Below, piece by piece: positions 55,053 through 64,000 of a stretch of 64,000 nucleotides of DNA (position 1 is its first letter; each line of letters starts with the position of its first letter). Below the pieces are notes generated by a model. The model saw nothing but the letters and a program-made list of their open reading frames with translations. It was not told where the DNA came from and did no database searches. The position numbers were made by a program, and so were the translations under genes. This stretch comes from Psychrobacter immobilis. Lineage in GTDB: Bacteria; Pseudomonadota; Gammaproteobacteria; Pseudomonadales; Moraxellaceae. The DNA lies in NCBI GenBank assembly GCA_904846265.1, contig CAJHAA010000004.1:1-64000 (forward strand), written 5' to 3'.

Positions 55053-56297
55053 CTACTGAGGGGTATTGGTTTTGGACAGATCGCTCTCTATGGGTTCACA
55101 TCCTGCGCTATGCAGATATTTATACATCCATGGTGACTTACCGTAAAAAGCCCCGTTGATCTGAGTTTGCTCTATCAAGTATTCACGAAACCTAAGATAA
55201 AACTCATTATCTGGGTGGTTAGGTTGTTGCCAAAACTCATTAAGTGGTTTTTGATCTATCAGTTTCGGCGTATCATAAATCGCGCGACCCATGATCTTGG
55301 TAGGTTTTTTGTGATATACCGATTGCAAACCTGTCGTGCTATTGATGGTCACCATCCCAATACTGTGTTTCATCAAGGTTGGCAGGTGCATGTCGCAACC
55401 ATAGAATATACGATCCGCCACTTGATAGCGTCTAGCCAAGCTAGATACCAGTTCGCGATAATCTCGATGACCACGATCTAACGGATGATGCTTGAATACT
55501 AGTAATTGCTGCTTATCAGCATACTCTGCAAAGCTGGCAATAGACTCATCAATAAACTGCACCACATCACGATAGTCACTATGATGGGTAATCTGCGAGT
55601 CATTATGCACTTGTAAACTAATCAAAAAATAATTATTACTTTGTTCTTTGGTCAGCTTATTTTGCAATCGCTTATCAGGTAAATACCCTCGCAATTTACG
55701 CCATGGTGCTTTGAGCCAAGCGATTGCTTCTTGCCACGCCGTCATCCCGCGATAGTGCGAATAATGCGGATAGCGACTTTTGTATATCCAAACGATAATA
55801 TAGTAGACAATCGCAGCGATACTCAAACGATAAAAACGATTGTGAGTATACAGTGGTTTATCATTGGCTTTTTTGAGCGCTTTAATATCTGCCGTATTTA
55901 AGCGCGAATAGCCATTAATGCCATATTCTTGCAATGTAATGTAATCGGGACGCAAATAGCCTTCCTCAAATACAAAGAAAGAGGTGCCCAACTGCTCACT
56001 GATACAAGCAGCTTGGGTATGATGCGGACGACAATCACCAAAACAGACAATCGCATCAATGCTATTTTCTTCAATGAAAACCTGCAACCAAGAAGAGAAC
56101 TGCGCTAACGTATCGGTATATTCATAGGTATTATCATGATGATAAAAAAATGCATCACCTGCATTAAAGTTAATCTTACTAACCTTAATATTTTGAGTTT
56201 GCAGAAATGTCGAAAAACGGTTGAAGAATCCGCCCATCTTTCCTTGTAACAGCAGGACGTGTCGATGAGTAAGCAAGTGAGACATCGAAGCTGCCAT
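55053..56297 (-). CDS. kpsS: Capsule Kdo-linker glycosyltransferase KpsS
   Basis: KpsS adds the first Kdo to lysophosphatidylglycerol, starting the poly-Kdo linker of group 2-type capsules at the cytoplasmic face. The Capsule_synth fold is recognised by LLLQGKMGGFFNRFS, FEEGYLRPDYIT and the late KHHPLDRGHRDY and TINSTTGLQSV blocks. At 414 residues it is slightly longer than E. coli KpsS (about 389). The start is uncertain by four codons (Met1 or Met5). It is the last gene of the kps unit, 160 bp after kpsC; a hairpin lies in that gap. Confidence 0.9.
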   Translation of the reverse strand: MAASMSHLLTHRHVLLLQGKMGGFFNRFSTFLQTQNIKVSKINFNAGDAFFYHHDNTYEYTDTLAQFSSWLQVFIEENSIDAIVCFGDCRPHHTQAACISEQLGTSFFVFEEGYLRPDYITLQEYGINGYSRLNTADIKALKKANDKPLYTHNRFYRLSIAAIVYYIIVWIYKSRYPHYSHYRGMTAWQEAIAWLKAPWRKLRGYLPDKRLQNKLTKEQSNNYFLISLQVHNDSQITHHSDYRDVVQFIDESIASFAEYADKQQLLVFKHHPLDRGHRDYRELVSSLARRYQVADRIFYGCDMHLPTLMKHSIGMVTINSTTGLQSVYHKKPTKIMGRAIYDTPKLIDQKPLNEFWQQPNHPDNEFYLRFREYLIEQTQINGAFYGKSPWMYKYLHSAGCEPIESDLSKTNTPQ

Positions 56298-56418
56298 AGT
56301 ATTGAATTACCATTAATGAGAAGATGAAGAATAAAATCGAGAGTATTTATTAAATAACTTGAATATTAAGCCGTGTAAATACACACTAATCATCACTGAT
56401 TATACCGAAAAAGCCCCT

Positions 56419-56447
56419 ACTTGTCGCAATGGATTTGCGTCACAAGT
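56419..56447 (-). promoter_or_regulatory. Hairpin between kpsC and kpsS
   Basis: ACTTGT...CGCAA and TTGCG...ACAAGT form an 11-bp stem with a small bulge, just past the kpsC stop. On the minus strand a loose GC stretch and five T follow. It may lower expression of kpsS relative to kpsC. Confidence 0.45.
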
Positions 56448-56457
56448 TTAGAATAAA

Positions 56458-59040
56458 CTAACGAGATAATTTACGCAGGCGCTGCTGCCATTGATGACGC
56501 TGCTGCATAAAACGAGTCGTCGCTTGGTGTTTAAAATTGTCAGGTAGCGTGGATAAAACTGAAGTCGCATGGTTAATCGAGCTATTTATAGGGTTAGATA
56601 TTTGCGCTTGAGACGCTGTATTATGAATATCTTTAAGCAAAGGAGCGCTTTTAGGAGGGTATAAATAGTCAATCACTTGCTCTACTTGTGCAAGCCCGTA
56701 GCCATTAGGTAAACGATATAAGGGATAGCGAATAAGCGCACAATATAACAATTGCTCAAGCGTTAATGCAGTGTCGCGTTTTCGTCTCTCTAAATAGTCA
56801 GCTTTCGGTGAAAACTGGGTATCAATATCTGCCGTTAACCCCCAACCAGCATAAAACGGTAAGCCGTAGCAAGTAACGTCTAAACCGCGCAGCAACGCCT
56901 CAAAGCCAGTCAATGAGCTAATCGTATGTACTTCATCGACACATTCTAAGCAATCAGGCATCGCAGTATCATAGGCGACGGCACTGACCTGTTGTAAAAA
57001 CTCTGCGCTAACCTTACCAGCCCTTAGCCCTGCTTCAACATCAGGATGCGGCTTATAAATAAGATAAGCATTAGGGTTGTCTTGGCATACACGCTCAATC
57101 AAGCCGCTGTTGGTTTTGATCGTTGAGCCGCAGTACTGCACCGATAAATCATCTTCGACTTGACCGATGATAAGCAGACGGCGCTTACCAGATACCCTAG
57201 CCTCATGCATCCACGAAGTATGCTGGTTATTAGCGCTGTCGACCTCAGCCCCAACATTGTATTTACTCACCCGCTGATTCAGCAATTTATCTTGCAGCTG
57301 TTGTACACGGACACTTTGCTGGGGGTTCAATGCTTGACAATGACGTAGCAACGTCTCTAAATCTGAGGGCTGGGTCGCATCATAATAAATACCTTGCTTA
57401 TCTATGACGACCGACAACGGTGCTAACAACGTCGCGCCTAAACCATTTGAGCGGATAAATCCATCTTCCATACAGTATATAGACGGTAGGGATAAATGCG
57501 GCTGTTTCTCAAGCTTACGCTGTAATTTATTTTGTACTTGTTGCCGCTTAGCCAAACCCCACACTAATAGAGGCTGCTGATAATCAACGCAAAAATGATC
57601 AGGATGCAATAAATTCTTAAGACGTGGCTTGGGTTTGATAAATAATGTCGTACGCGGTAGATTTGTAAAAGCTTTTACAAAGGGTAATTTCCAGCGACTA
57701 AATTCATATATCGTGAGATCCCCTTCAAGGCGCGCTTGCCAATATCGATTAGTCACTAGCCACTCTATCGCTGTATCAATATCACAGGCTTGCTTGGTGG
57801 CTGGATCTACATAACGACTATAATCTATATAGGCGCTATAAAATAACGTTTCTAACGTCGCAGATGTTTTTTTAGCAAATGATGTAGGAAACAACGCAGG
57901 ATTTGAATGTCCCCTAGACTCTAGCTGTTTGCTGACAAGTTTTTGACGACGTTTTTCGACCGCTTTAAGCAGCTTTTTGGGTGCGCCGCTGTCATCAGTT
58001 AGACCCCAGCCACTATACCAGTTGACCCCAAAGCAATGTACTGCCTTACCTAACATCAACCCTTCAAAGCCCATATGTGAGCTGACCGTATAAACATGGT
58101 CAACTTGCTCTAATAGCTGGATAGGATTGAGTGCTTGAGTTAATAACTGAACCTGCTTAGGTAGTTTTAAACGGGTCAGGTATCCTGATTTTGACGCAGG
58201 ATGTGCCTTTATCCAAATATGGGCATGAGGATGATTACGACACGCAGATGTTAACATCTTCTTAAACTGACGTTTATTCGCGCCCGCACCGGTGATAGAA
58301 GCGTCACCAACCACTTGGTCAATCAATAAAACATGCGATTTCAAGGGATCTGCTGTTGTATTAACACCGTCTTCACTTATCAATTTATCCAATGACGGAC
58401 AATCGATCACTGCGTTATATTTACTGAGCTGCTCATTACAAATACGTGCCATCAAGTGCCGCGCGCGCGCGTCATCTATTTCATAATTATTGGGCGTAGT
58501 AGCATTTTTAGTACGCTCAATAATCAGCCGCTCAAGGCGTGAGTCATGCGTCGTATCAAAATAAATACCAAGGTCATCAACGACGACACTCAGGCCATGA
58601 CGGCTACTAATACCAGAATCTAATGAGCGCAAAAAGCCATCTTCGACACTTAATGTCTCAAGCTTTTGCCGCTTAGCCACGTTATTAGCTCGTTGATAGC
58701 TTTTTTTACGACCCCAACCGATAAAGGCATCGGGTTGCTGAAAAGAGAGAAAGGAGCTGGACAAATGAGTTATCTGATTTTTTACAACATTAGGTAATGG
58801 CAATGCAGACAGTAAATGCGTTTTACCTGCATTGATATGTTGCGGTATACCTGACCACGGATACCAGCGCTGAATATCTGCTTGCAATACCTGAGACAAA
58901 AGTACATTGTTTTGACGCATACCCTCACCAATGACCGCCAAATGCTGTGGCAATTGGTATTGGGATGATGGCAAAAGCAGCGCATTATCAGAGTGAGAGG
59001 TCACTGCCACATTGACATCATCTGCCGCACTTTTTGCCAT
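56458..59040 (-). CDS. kpsC: Bifunctional capsule Kdo transferase KpsC
   Basis: KpsC extends the beta-Kdo linker on capsule lipid. Two related Capsule_synth modules are visible: the first (about 100-390) with FIGWGRKKSY, VEDGFLRSLDSG, KAHPASKSGY and SSHMGFEGLMLGK, the second (about 495-800) with VWGLAKRQQ, MEDGFIRSNGLG, KPHPDVEAG and SSLTGFEALLRG. This internal repeat is the family hallmark, matching a GT99-like and a GT107-like unit with different linkage specificity. The ATG at 59040 (860 aa) has AAGGGTG upstream. A long Ser/Asn-rich C-terminal tail follows the second module. Confidence 0.93.
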   Translation of the reverse strand: MAKSAADDVNVAVTSHSDNALLLPSSQYQLPQHLAVIGEGMRQNNVLLSQVLQADIQRWYPWSGIPQHINAGKTHLLSALPLPNVVKNQITHLSSSFLSFQQPDAFIGWGRKKSYQRANNVAKRQKLETLSVEDGFLRSLDSGISSRHGLSVVVDDLGIYFDTTHDSRLERLIIERTKNATTPNNYEIDDARARHLMARICNEQLSKYNAVIDCPSLDKLISEDGVNTTADPLKSHVLLIDQVVGDASITGAGANKRQFKKMLTSACRNHPHAHIWIKAHPASKSGYLTRLKLPKQVQLLTQALNPIQLLEQVDHVYTVSSHMGFEGLMLGKAVHCFGVNWYSGWGLTDDSGAPKKLLKAVEKRRQKLVSKQLESRGHSNPALFPTSFAKKTSATLETLFYSAYIDYSRYVDPATKQACDIDTAIEWLVTNRYWQARLEGDLTIYEFSRWKLPFVKAFTNLPRTTLFIKPKPRLKNLLHPDHFCVDYQQPLLVWGLAKRQQVQNKLQRKLEKQPHLSLPSIYCMEDGFIRSNGLGATLLAPLSVVIDKQGIYYDATQPSDLETLLRHCQALNPQQSVRVQQLQDKLLNQRVSKYNVGAEVDSANNQHTSWMHEARVSGKRRLLIIGQVEDDLSVQYCGSTIKTNSGLIERVCQDNPNAYLIYKPHPDVEAGLRAGKVSAEFLQQVSAVAYDTAMPDCLECVDEVHTISSLTGFEALLRGLDVTCYGLPFYAGWGLTADIDTQFSPKADYLERRKRDTALTLEQLLYCALIRYPLYRLPNGYGLAQVEQVIDYLYPPKSAPLLKDIHNTASQAQISNPINSSINHATSVLSTLPDNFKHQATTRFMQQRHQWQQRLRKLSR

Positions 59041-59120
59041 TTTTAACACCCTTATTCATTACTTTTGCATCTATCTATGCAAATGACTTTTTCTCTTGTT
59101 ATACAACTTTTCAATAATGA

Positions 59121-60902
59121 TTATAAATCGAGAACCACTTTAGCAGCGATGGCTAATTGATAAACAATTTGCGATAAGCCACGAGCAATTTCTACGCGCT
59201 TGGTTTTGACTTTTGGTAATACCATAATCTCATCGCCTTGCTGGATACGATAAGCGGTATTGACCACCTCACTGGCGCCATTTTGATGGATAATCAAGAT
59301 TTCTTTAACATCAGCATTGTCAGAGAAACCGCCTGAATTGGCAACATAATCACCAACGGTATAATCTGGGTTAAAGGTCAGCGCGCCTTGTGCTCGTACT
59401 TGACCATTAACGGTAATGACAGACGTTTGGGCTGGTATCTCAATGATGTCGCCTTGTTGCAAAATAATATCTTGCCATGAATTCGGTACGACGACAATTT
59501 GACCCGTCGTCTTAACATTACGCGCTTTGGCGACAAACTGCTTAACCAAATTGGCATCGTCTTGGCGTAGTGCTGCCTCTTCACGAGTGGTCGACTGCGT
59601 GGCAAGCGTCAGCTCTTCTAGACGATCGAGCGACTCATTAATCATGCGTTTTTGTTGCTCAGCAACAGACTCACGATAAATGGTCAAATGCGTCAGTTTA
59701 GCGAGTGGGCTTGGCTGTAGCTGTGGCACGATGTCCTTTAAGCGAGCTCCATATGGCACAACCATGGCGCCATTACCCGTATGCGCACCTTTTACTTGCA
59801 CCGCGATTGTGCCCGCATAACGATCGGAGGTAACTACCATCTGATCACCATTATAAACAGGCACGTTTTGAGCTTCTGCCAACGAGTAATATTCCGCCGT
59901 CTGTGCACGTCCTGCACTGCGAGTGATACTAACGTTGGTCGCATTTGCTGCGGGATTGGCCACTTGCAACACATCACCAATGGTCAAATCATTCACATCA
60001 AATTCAAAGGTATATTCGTTTTGGACTTGGCCGCCTACTTCAAAGGTTTTTTTCTGCGGCGCGACCGTAATCACATCGCCATCACGAAAAGAGAATGCTT
60101 GTAATTTACCCGCTAGTAAAAAATCATACAGGTTGACTTGCTGTAGCATTTGCCCATTACGTTTGATTTGAATATCAATATAACTACCACGAGTCGGATC
60201 AACACCGCCCGCTCTATCCAAATAAGACAATACGGAATCTGCTGCTAAACCGCCGTAATAACCAGGTTGTTTAACGAAACCTGTTACAAACACCTTTACT
60301 GGCTGTGCTTGCTCTAATGAAGCATAAACGCCAACGTTCGAGCGATAAATACGACTGACAGCACTTTTTACCACATTTTGCAGACTGCCATTTTGCACAC
60401 CTGAGACACGTACTGGACCGATATTTGGCAAGAAAATATTGCCTTGTGGGTCGACGGTCATGGTAGCAGCATATTGATAAGCGCCCCACATCCGTACTTG
60501 GACGTTATCACCCGGGTTGATCACGTAACTGTCATTAAAGGTAGAGCCAGAGGTAGTCGAAAATGCCCCACGGAAGAGCTGCTCACCAAACATCATGTCT
60601 TGCGTGTTGATTTCTTGATAGGGGCGCGTGGTATTGATGACTGACTGACTTGGCAAGCTTGAGGCATTAACCGCTTCTTGCGCGGTCGCCTGTCCTGATA
60701 CACCACCTGCAAATGCCTGTGTTGAGACATTGATGTTATTGCTGTTTTGGTCTTGACTCATGCTGTTATTGCTGGTGCCAAAGCTAGATCCTGAGATTTG
60801 ATCAGCATAACTGCCTGCTGCTAGTGCTGATACACTGCTGGCGGCCATGGCCAAACTTAACACTTTTATCACGGTCACAAGAGGACGTGGTTTCATATTC
60901 AT
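59121..60902 (-). CDS. kpsD: Capsule polysaccharide export protein KpsD (OPX family)
   Basis: A periplasmic/outer-membrane component that conducts capsule polymer to the cell surface. A signal peptide ends near ALAAG (about residue 30). The polysaccharide export domain starts at about 118 (NPGDNVQVRMWGAYQ), followed by SLBB/ligand-binding repeats (VFVTGFVKQPG; ITVNGQVRAQGA). No lipobox cysteine is visible, as in E. coli KpsD and unlike Wza. Length 593 compares with 558. AAAGGA precedes the ATG. It is 55 bp after kpsE. Confidence 0.93.
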   Translation of the reverse strand: MNMKPRPLVTVIKVLSLAMAASSVSALAAGSYADQISGSSFGTSNNSMSQDQNSNNINVSTQAFAGGVSGQATAQEAVNASSLPSQSVINTTRPYQEINTQDMMFGEQLFRGAFSTTSGSTFNDSYVINPGDNVQVRMWGAYQYAATMTVDPQGNIFLPNIGPVRVSGVQNGSLQNVVKSAVSRIYRSNVGVYASLEQAQPVKVFVTGFVKQPGYYGGLAADSVLSYLDRAGGVDPTRGSYIDIQIKRNGQMLQQVNLYDFLLAGKLQAFSFRDGDVITVAPQKKTFEVGGQVQNEYTFEFDVNDLTIGDVLQVANPAANATNVSITRSAGRAQTAEYYSLAEAQNVPVYNGDQMVVTSDRYAGTIAVQVKGAHTGNGAMVVPYGARLKDIVPQLQPSPLAKLTHLTIYRESVAEQQKRMINESLDRLEELTLATQSTTREEAALRQDDANLVKQFVAKARNVKTTGQIVVVPNSWQDIILQQGDIIEIPAQTSVITVNGQVRAQGALTFNPDYTVGDYVANSGGFSDNADVKEILIIHQNGASEVVNTAYRIQQGDEIMVLPKVKTKRVEIARGLSQIVYQLAIAAKVVLDL

Positions 60903-60957
60903 GAGTGGTATTCCTTTGCTGATCTATCGATCATTACTGATATCTGGTGTGTTAAAA

Positions 60958-62064
60958 CTAGCTACGATGATCACGGACAACTGCCATCACTAGGCGCACA
61001 AATCCATAAAGCATCAAAAGTAATGCTAGCGACGTCCAAATAATATAAGCACGGCGTGGATAAGTTGCTTCTTCAGCTTGATATGGTGTTGAGATGACAA
61101 TCAAATTTTTCATCTTTTTAAAGGCTTCTAAACGTGCCTTCTCAAGTGAAGATAACGACAATTTATAGAGCTCAGTAGCGAAATCAACATCTGCCTTGAT
61201 AGTCTCAAACTGTACCGCTTGACGGTTTAACTTGGTGGTATTCGGTGATGTCAGCTTGGTTTGCTCTTGGTTGATTTGCTCTTCGACTGCTTTAATCTGA
61301 CTTCTTAATGACACTACTTGCGGTGCGTCTGGGTTCAGATAGCTGAGTAATTGACGCTCTTCGGTACGTAATGAACTTAATTGCGCTTGCAAACTACCAA
61401 TCAGCTGATTCACAATTTGAGCATTGGATTGTGGATCGTAAATCTCATTTTCGTTTTGATACTTTAATAGCTGCTCTTTGGCATCATTTAGGCGATCTTG
61501 TGATTCATCTAACTGTGTCTCAGCAAATACCAGCTGATCACGAGCCACCTCTTGTGAAATACGGTTGACGAACTGCTCAGACTCATTGAGGATCGTTTTA
61601 TTCAGCTCAAAAGCATACTTTGGATCAAAGGCTTCCGTCGATACTGACAGCACATAGCTTTGCTCGTCCAGATTGATGTGTACACGCTTTTTGAAGTACT
61701 CAAGTAACTCTTCTTGTGTGGCATCAGGCTCAATCTCATTAAGCGGATCTGAGCCATCGACATGATACGCTTCGCGGAACTTGAACTTATTATCAAGGCG
61801 CTTCACCATATCATTGGATAGAATATACTCGGTCAGATAAGTCGCATCTTCTTTACTGGTACTGTTCACACCCAACAAGGCCGACAGTCCACCGCCAGAA
61901 GGCACACTGGTATCACTGACTTGTTTGACCACCACATCAGCCGTCGAAATAAACCGCGGATGAGCAATGGTCATGACATAAAATATCACCAATACCCAAG
62001 GGAGGACCACCAAGCCAATAAACAGCGAGAAGTCAATTATCTTATTTTTTCGCTTTGTGGACAT
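60958..62064 (-). CDS. kpsE: Capsule export inner-membrane protein KpsE (PCP-3 family)
   Basis: KpsE couples the KpsMT transporter to KpsD. Two transmembrane helices (near the N-terminus and at the extreme C-terminus) flank a long periplasmic domain with coiled coils (about residues 175-290: ETQLDESQDRLNDAKEQLL and later). The proline-rich motif before the second helix (PYQAEEATYPRR) is typical of polysaccharide co-polymerases. I use the ATG at 62064 (MSTKRKNK, 368 aa); ATGs at 62073 and 62103 are possible, and all choices overlap kpsT, so translation is probably coupled. Confidence 0.92.
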   Translation of the reverse strand: MSTKRKNKIIDFSLFIGLVVLPWVLVIFYVMTIAHPRFISTADVVVKQVSDTSVPSGGGLSALLGVNSTSKEDATYLTEYILSNDMVKRLDNKFKFREAYHVDGSDPLNEIEPDATQEELLEYFKKRVHINLDEQSYVLSVSTEAFDPKYAFELNKTILNESEQFVNRISQEVARDQLVFAETQLDESQDRLNDAKEQLLKYQNENEIYDPQSNAQIVNQLIGSLQAQLSSLRTEERQLLSYLNPDAPQVVSLRSQIKAVEEQINQEQTKLTSPNTTKLNRQAVQFETIKADVDFATELYKLSLSSLEKARLEAFKKMKNLIVISTPYQAEEATYPRRAYIIWTSLALLLMLYGFVRLVMAVVRDHRS

Positions 62065-62713
62065 GCTCTTCATATACCTCAATCGCTTCTGTTGTGTCTT
62101 CAAAGACGTGTGCTGTTTGATCCATTAGCACAATACCAATATCACAATTACGCTTAATATCACCGATGTTATGCGATACGATCAAAAACCCTGCTTGTTC
62201 ACGGCGCGCGGCCAATATCTCTTCACTACGCTTACGAAAAGCCGCATCACCCACAGCGCCTGCTTCATCAAGCATATAATAATCAAAATCGAAGGCCAAG
62301 CTTAAGCCAAACGTTAAGCGTGCTTTCATCCCTGATGAATAACTTTTAACCGGCATATCGAAATAATTACCGATATCTGCAAACTCTTCCACAAAACGAA
62401 TTTTTTCGTCAATATAGGGACCGCTTGAATAAAGACGGCAAACAAAGCGGACGTTTTGACGACCCGTCAAACTACCTTGGAAGCCGCCGGCTACCCCTAC
62501 TGGCCAAGAAATCGTCGAGTCGGTAATAATCTCTCCGTGATCAGGCTTATCTAGTCCGCAAATAATACGCAGCAAAGTCGATTTACCCGCCCCGTTACGA
62601 CCGAGTAAACCCACACTTTTTTTATCACCAATGGTCAGATTCAAATCTTTAAATAGATAATGCCGACCCTGCTTGGTCATAAAAGACTTAGAAACATTTC
62701 TAATTTCAATCAT
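62042..62713 (-). CDS. kpsT: Capsule ABC transporter ATP-binding protein KpsT
   Basis: The ATPase drives export of the lipid-linked capsule polymer with KpsM. Walker A is GRNGAGKST, the signature is SSGMKARLTFGLS, Walker B is YYMLDEAGAVGD, and the switch His is in IVSHNIGD. The 223 residues match E. coli KpsT (219-224). AGGTAAATGA precedes the ATG, and the gene starts 14 bp after kpsM and overlaps kpsE. Confidence 0.96.
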   Translation of the reverse strand: MIEIRNVSKSFMTKQGRHYLFKDLNLTIGDKKSVGLLGRNGAGKSTLLRIICGLDKPDHGEIITDSTISWPVGVAGGFQGSLTGRQNVRFVCRLYSSGPYIDEKIRFVEEFADIGNYFDMPVKSYSSGMKARLTFGLSLAFDFDYYMLDEAGAVGDAAFRKRSEEILAARREQAGFLIVSHNIGDIKRNCDIGIVLMDQTAHVFEDTTEAIEVYEEHVHKAKK

Positions 62714-62727
62714 TCATTTACCTGTCG

Positions 62728-63540
62728 TTATTTAGAACGTATTAAGTCTCTTTCTACTGCTTTATACATTAATAAGCCTAAGAAATTTACTGCAACCATC
62801 CACTTTAAAAAGTACGTTATATCAATATGATAAGCGGGATAATTGGGCGCTAAAGCGTGTCGTATCAATTCAATATTATGGATAAAAGGATTATAAAGTA
62901 AATAACTAAAATATGGCTCTGGAACAATATGAATGGGATAAATGATGCCTGAAGCAAAATACAATATGGTAAAGAGAATCGTAATTACCTTGGTAATTTC
63001 ACCACCATAATAACCTATAATCATCATGATTAGAGCGACGCCAAAGCTGAACATAAACAGCGTTATCCAGCAGAATAATACAATATGCAAATTTCCCAAA
63101 CTGGCGTAATCATTAAAGAAAGCCAAGCCAACCAACAATATAATAAATGTTAAAAAATAAATAATAAGCTCTAAAACTGATCTGGCAATAATGACGTCAA
63201 TATGCCGTATTGAACGGTACATCAAAAGTCCTTGATTGGCCTCAACAGCCCCTAGTGCTCTAGTCGCAATAGTCTGAAACATACGAAAAGGAACCATTCC
63301 ACCAACCAAAAACAATGGAAAGCTCATTCCTGGTAATGCACGTTCAATAATTACGCCAAAAATCACTAGAAATATAAGCATTTGAAAAATAATTTCTAAT
63401 GGCGCCCACAGATAGCCCAAGCGATAACCACCAAAGCGCGTTTGCAGCTCACGCATTAGCAAGGCATGAAATGCAGCACCCATGACTTTTAAACCACTGC
63501 GATGCTTAATAGGACGATAAGGAGGTAGTTGTACAGACAT
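62728..63540 (-). CDS. kpsM: Capsule ABC transporter permease KpsM
   Basis: A six-helix ABC-2 type permease with MRELQTRFGGYRLGYLWAPLE split across the amphipathic interface helix, and the conserved GGMVPFRMF. It forms the inner-membrane channel for capsule export. It is 270 residues (258 in E. coli) and is the first gene of the kpsMTEDCS unit. No Shine-Dalgarno is evident before the ATG. I looked for the JUMPstart/ops element of RfaH-controlled capsule operons upstream and did not find it. Confidence 0.94.
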   Translation of the reverse strand: MSVQLPPYRPIKHRSGLKVMGAAFHALLMRELQTRFGGYRLGYLWAPLEIIFQMLIFLVIFGVIIERALPGMSFPLFLVGGMVPFRMFQTIATRALGAVEANQGLLMYRSIRHIDVIIARSVLELIIYFLTFIILLVGLAFFNDYASLGNLHIVLFCWITLFMFSFGVALIMMIIGYYGGEITKVITILFTILYFASGIIYPIHIVPEPYFSYLLYNPFIHNIELIRHALAPNYPAYHIDITYFLKWMVAVNFLGLLMYKAVERDLIRSK

Positions 63541-63720
63541 GGCGTTACAGGACTTTACCGAAAACAGCCCCTATGATAAGTAAGCGGGACATAAGTTACA
63601 ACAATTAATCTGTACCTAAACAGATAAAGCTATGATTTAGCAAGAAATCAGTAGGTAATTATTATGTTTTATGGTGCCCATTGAGCCATTCACCATATTC
63701 TTAAATAATTTATTTCAGGC

Positions 63721-63748
63721 AAAAAAAAACCAATCAAATAATGATTGG
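63721..63748 (-). terminator. Terminator of tRNA-Met
   Basis: CCAATCA and TGATTGG form a 7-bp stem with a 5-nt loop, followed by nine T on the minus strand, 30 bp after the tRNA. Confidence 0.9.
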
Positions 63749-63778
63749 CATTTTTAATATTGCAGGTATTGCTAAAAA

Positions 63779-63855
63779 TGGTGGCGATGAAGAGACTTGA
63801 ACTCTTGACCTCACGATTATGAGTCATGCGCTCTAACCAGCTGAGCTACATCGCC
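63779..63855 (-). tRNA. tRNA-Met (anticodon CAT, elongator type)
   Basis: The minus strand folds as a 77-nt cloverleaf. The acceptor stem pairs GGCGATG with CATCGCC, the D arm contains AGCTCAGCTGGTTAGAGC, and the anticodon stem is CATGA/TCGTG around CTCATAA. The T arm is GAG-TTCAAGT-CTC and CCA is encoded. The anticodon CAT and the fully paired acceptor position 1-72 exclude the initiator. A lysidine-modified tRNA-Ile2 also has CAT; the overall sequence looks more like tRNA-Met. Confidence 0.92.
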
Positions 63856-63869
63856 ATTTTAGGATGCAC

Positions 63870-63898
63870 ATCTTACCCAAGCTGTTGACTGTCGTCAA
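63870..63898 (-). promoter_or_regulatory. Sigma-70-type promoter of tRNA-Met
   Basis: On the minus strand TTGACG (63893-63898) and TAAGAT (63870-63875) are separated by exactly 17 bp, and transcription would begin a few bases before the mature tRNA 5' end at 63855. Confidence 0.72.
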
Positions 63899-63970
63899 CC
63901 CCTATAAGGGCATTTTTTGCAGAAAATATGAAATTTATTCAAATTAGCTGCATTTTTATCACGAACAATA

Positions 63971-64000
63971 AAAAAGGTTTGGTAAACCGATAAGCCGGGT
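63971..64000 (-). ncRNA. rnpB: 3' end of RNase P RNA (rnpB), cut by window edge
   Basis: The minus strand from the window edge reads ACCCGGCTTATCGGTTTACC, which is the highly conserved 3' end of bacterial class A RNase P RNA. GGTTT-ACC-AAACC followed by six T then forms a short terminator. The catalytic RNA itself extends past the window. Only about 25 nt are visible, but the ACCCGGCTTATCGG block is diagnostic. Confidence 0.85.

Noticed and set aside
63541..63720. JUMPstart / ops (RfaH) element before the kps cluster
   Set aside because: The GGCGGTAGCGTG-like sequence was looked for on the minus strand and is not there.
1..64000. CRISPR array, prophage, integron or known defence island
   Set aside because: No regularly spaced repeats, integrase, phage structural genes or defence proteins were seen in the window.

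Overview
The window looks like chromosomal DNA of a gammaproteobacterium of the family Moraxellaceae, most likely Psychrobacter. The grounds are the moderately AT-rich composition, the protein sequences (for example OmpA, RelA and Era with family-specific extensions), and the gene neighbourhoods (divergent gacS and cysM followed by rlmD and relA; lepA-lepB-DUF4845-rnc-era-recO; rpsB-tsf). The genus is an inference from remembered family sequences, not from a search. Almost everything is core or housekeeping DNA. I see no prophage, integron, CRISPR array or toxin-antitoxin cassette.

Layout. The left edge (1-63) cuts through the start of an IS630-type transposase. From 0.4 to 14.5 kb lie serA, divergent from a D-2-hydroxyglutarate-dehydrogenase-like flavoprotein; a membrane-anchored BLUF photoreceptor; a GNAT-nitrilase fusion; an anchored thioredoxin-like protein; ileS-lspA; a GST; a cold-shock/DUF1294 protein; fkpB; and tas. 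From 14.5 to 22.2 kb are a PlsC-type acyltransferase, hflX, lrgAB, a lytic transglycosylase and rpsB-tsf.

A five-gene minus-strand signalling cassette follows at 22.5-27.0 kb: a lipoprotein solute-binding protein, a membrane CheA-like kinase without a CheW-type domain, a single-domain response regulator and two CheX-type phosphatases. No flagellar, MCP or CheW genes are near it. It is the best candidate here for an under-described system. An MFS exporter and a crotonase come next, then the gacS / cysM-exonuclease-rlmD-relA-mutM block (29.9-41.3 kb).

From 41.6 to 46.4 kb are a small exported protein, mscL, typA and ompA. A FimT/GspH-like pseudopilin (47.0-47.7 kb) converges on the decayed remains of pdxJ (two in-frame stops, one frameshift, missing C-terminus), which lie directly downstream of recO. 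Then come era, rnc, a DUF4845 protein, lepB and lepA on the minus strand. The right end holds a group-2-type capsule export and Kdo-linker cluster transcribed kpsM-T-E-D-C-S, an elongator-type tRNA-Met(CAT) with a readable sigma-70 promoter and terminator, and, cut by the edge, the 3' end of rnpB (RNase P RNA).

The genes cover serine/cysteine synthesis, translation and ribosome GTPases, stringent response, envelope biogenesis and two signalling systems (GacS-type and CheA/CheX-type). Start codons were moved from the longest possible reading frame where a Shine-Dalgarno sequence or family alignment favoured an internal ATG; each such choice is stated in the entry.
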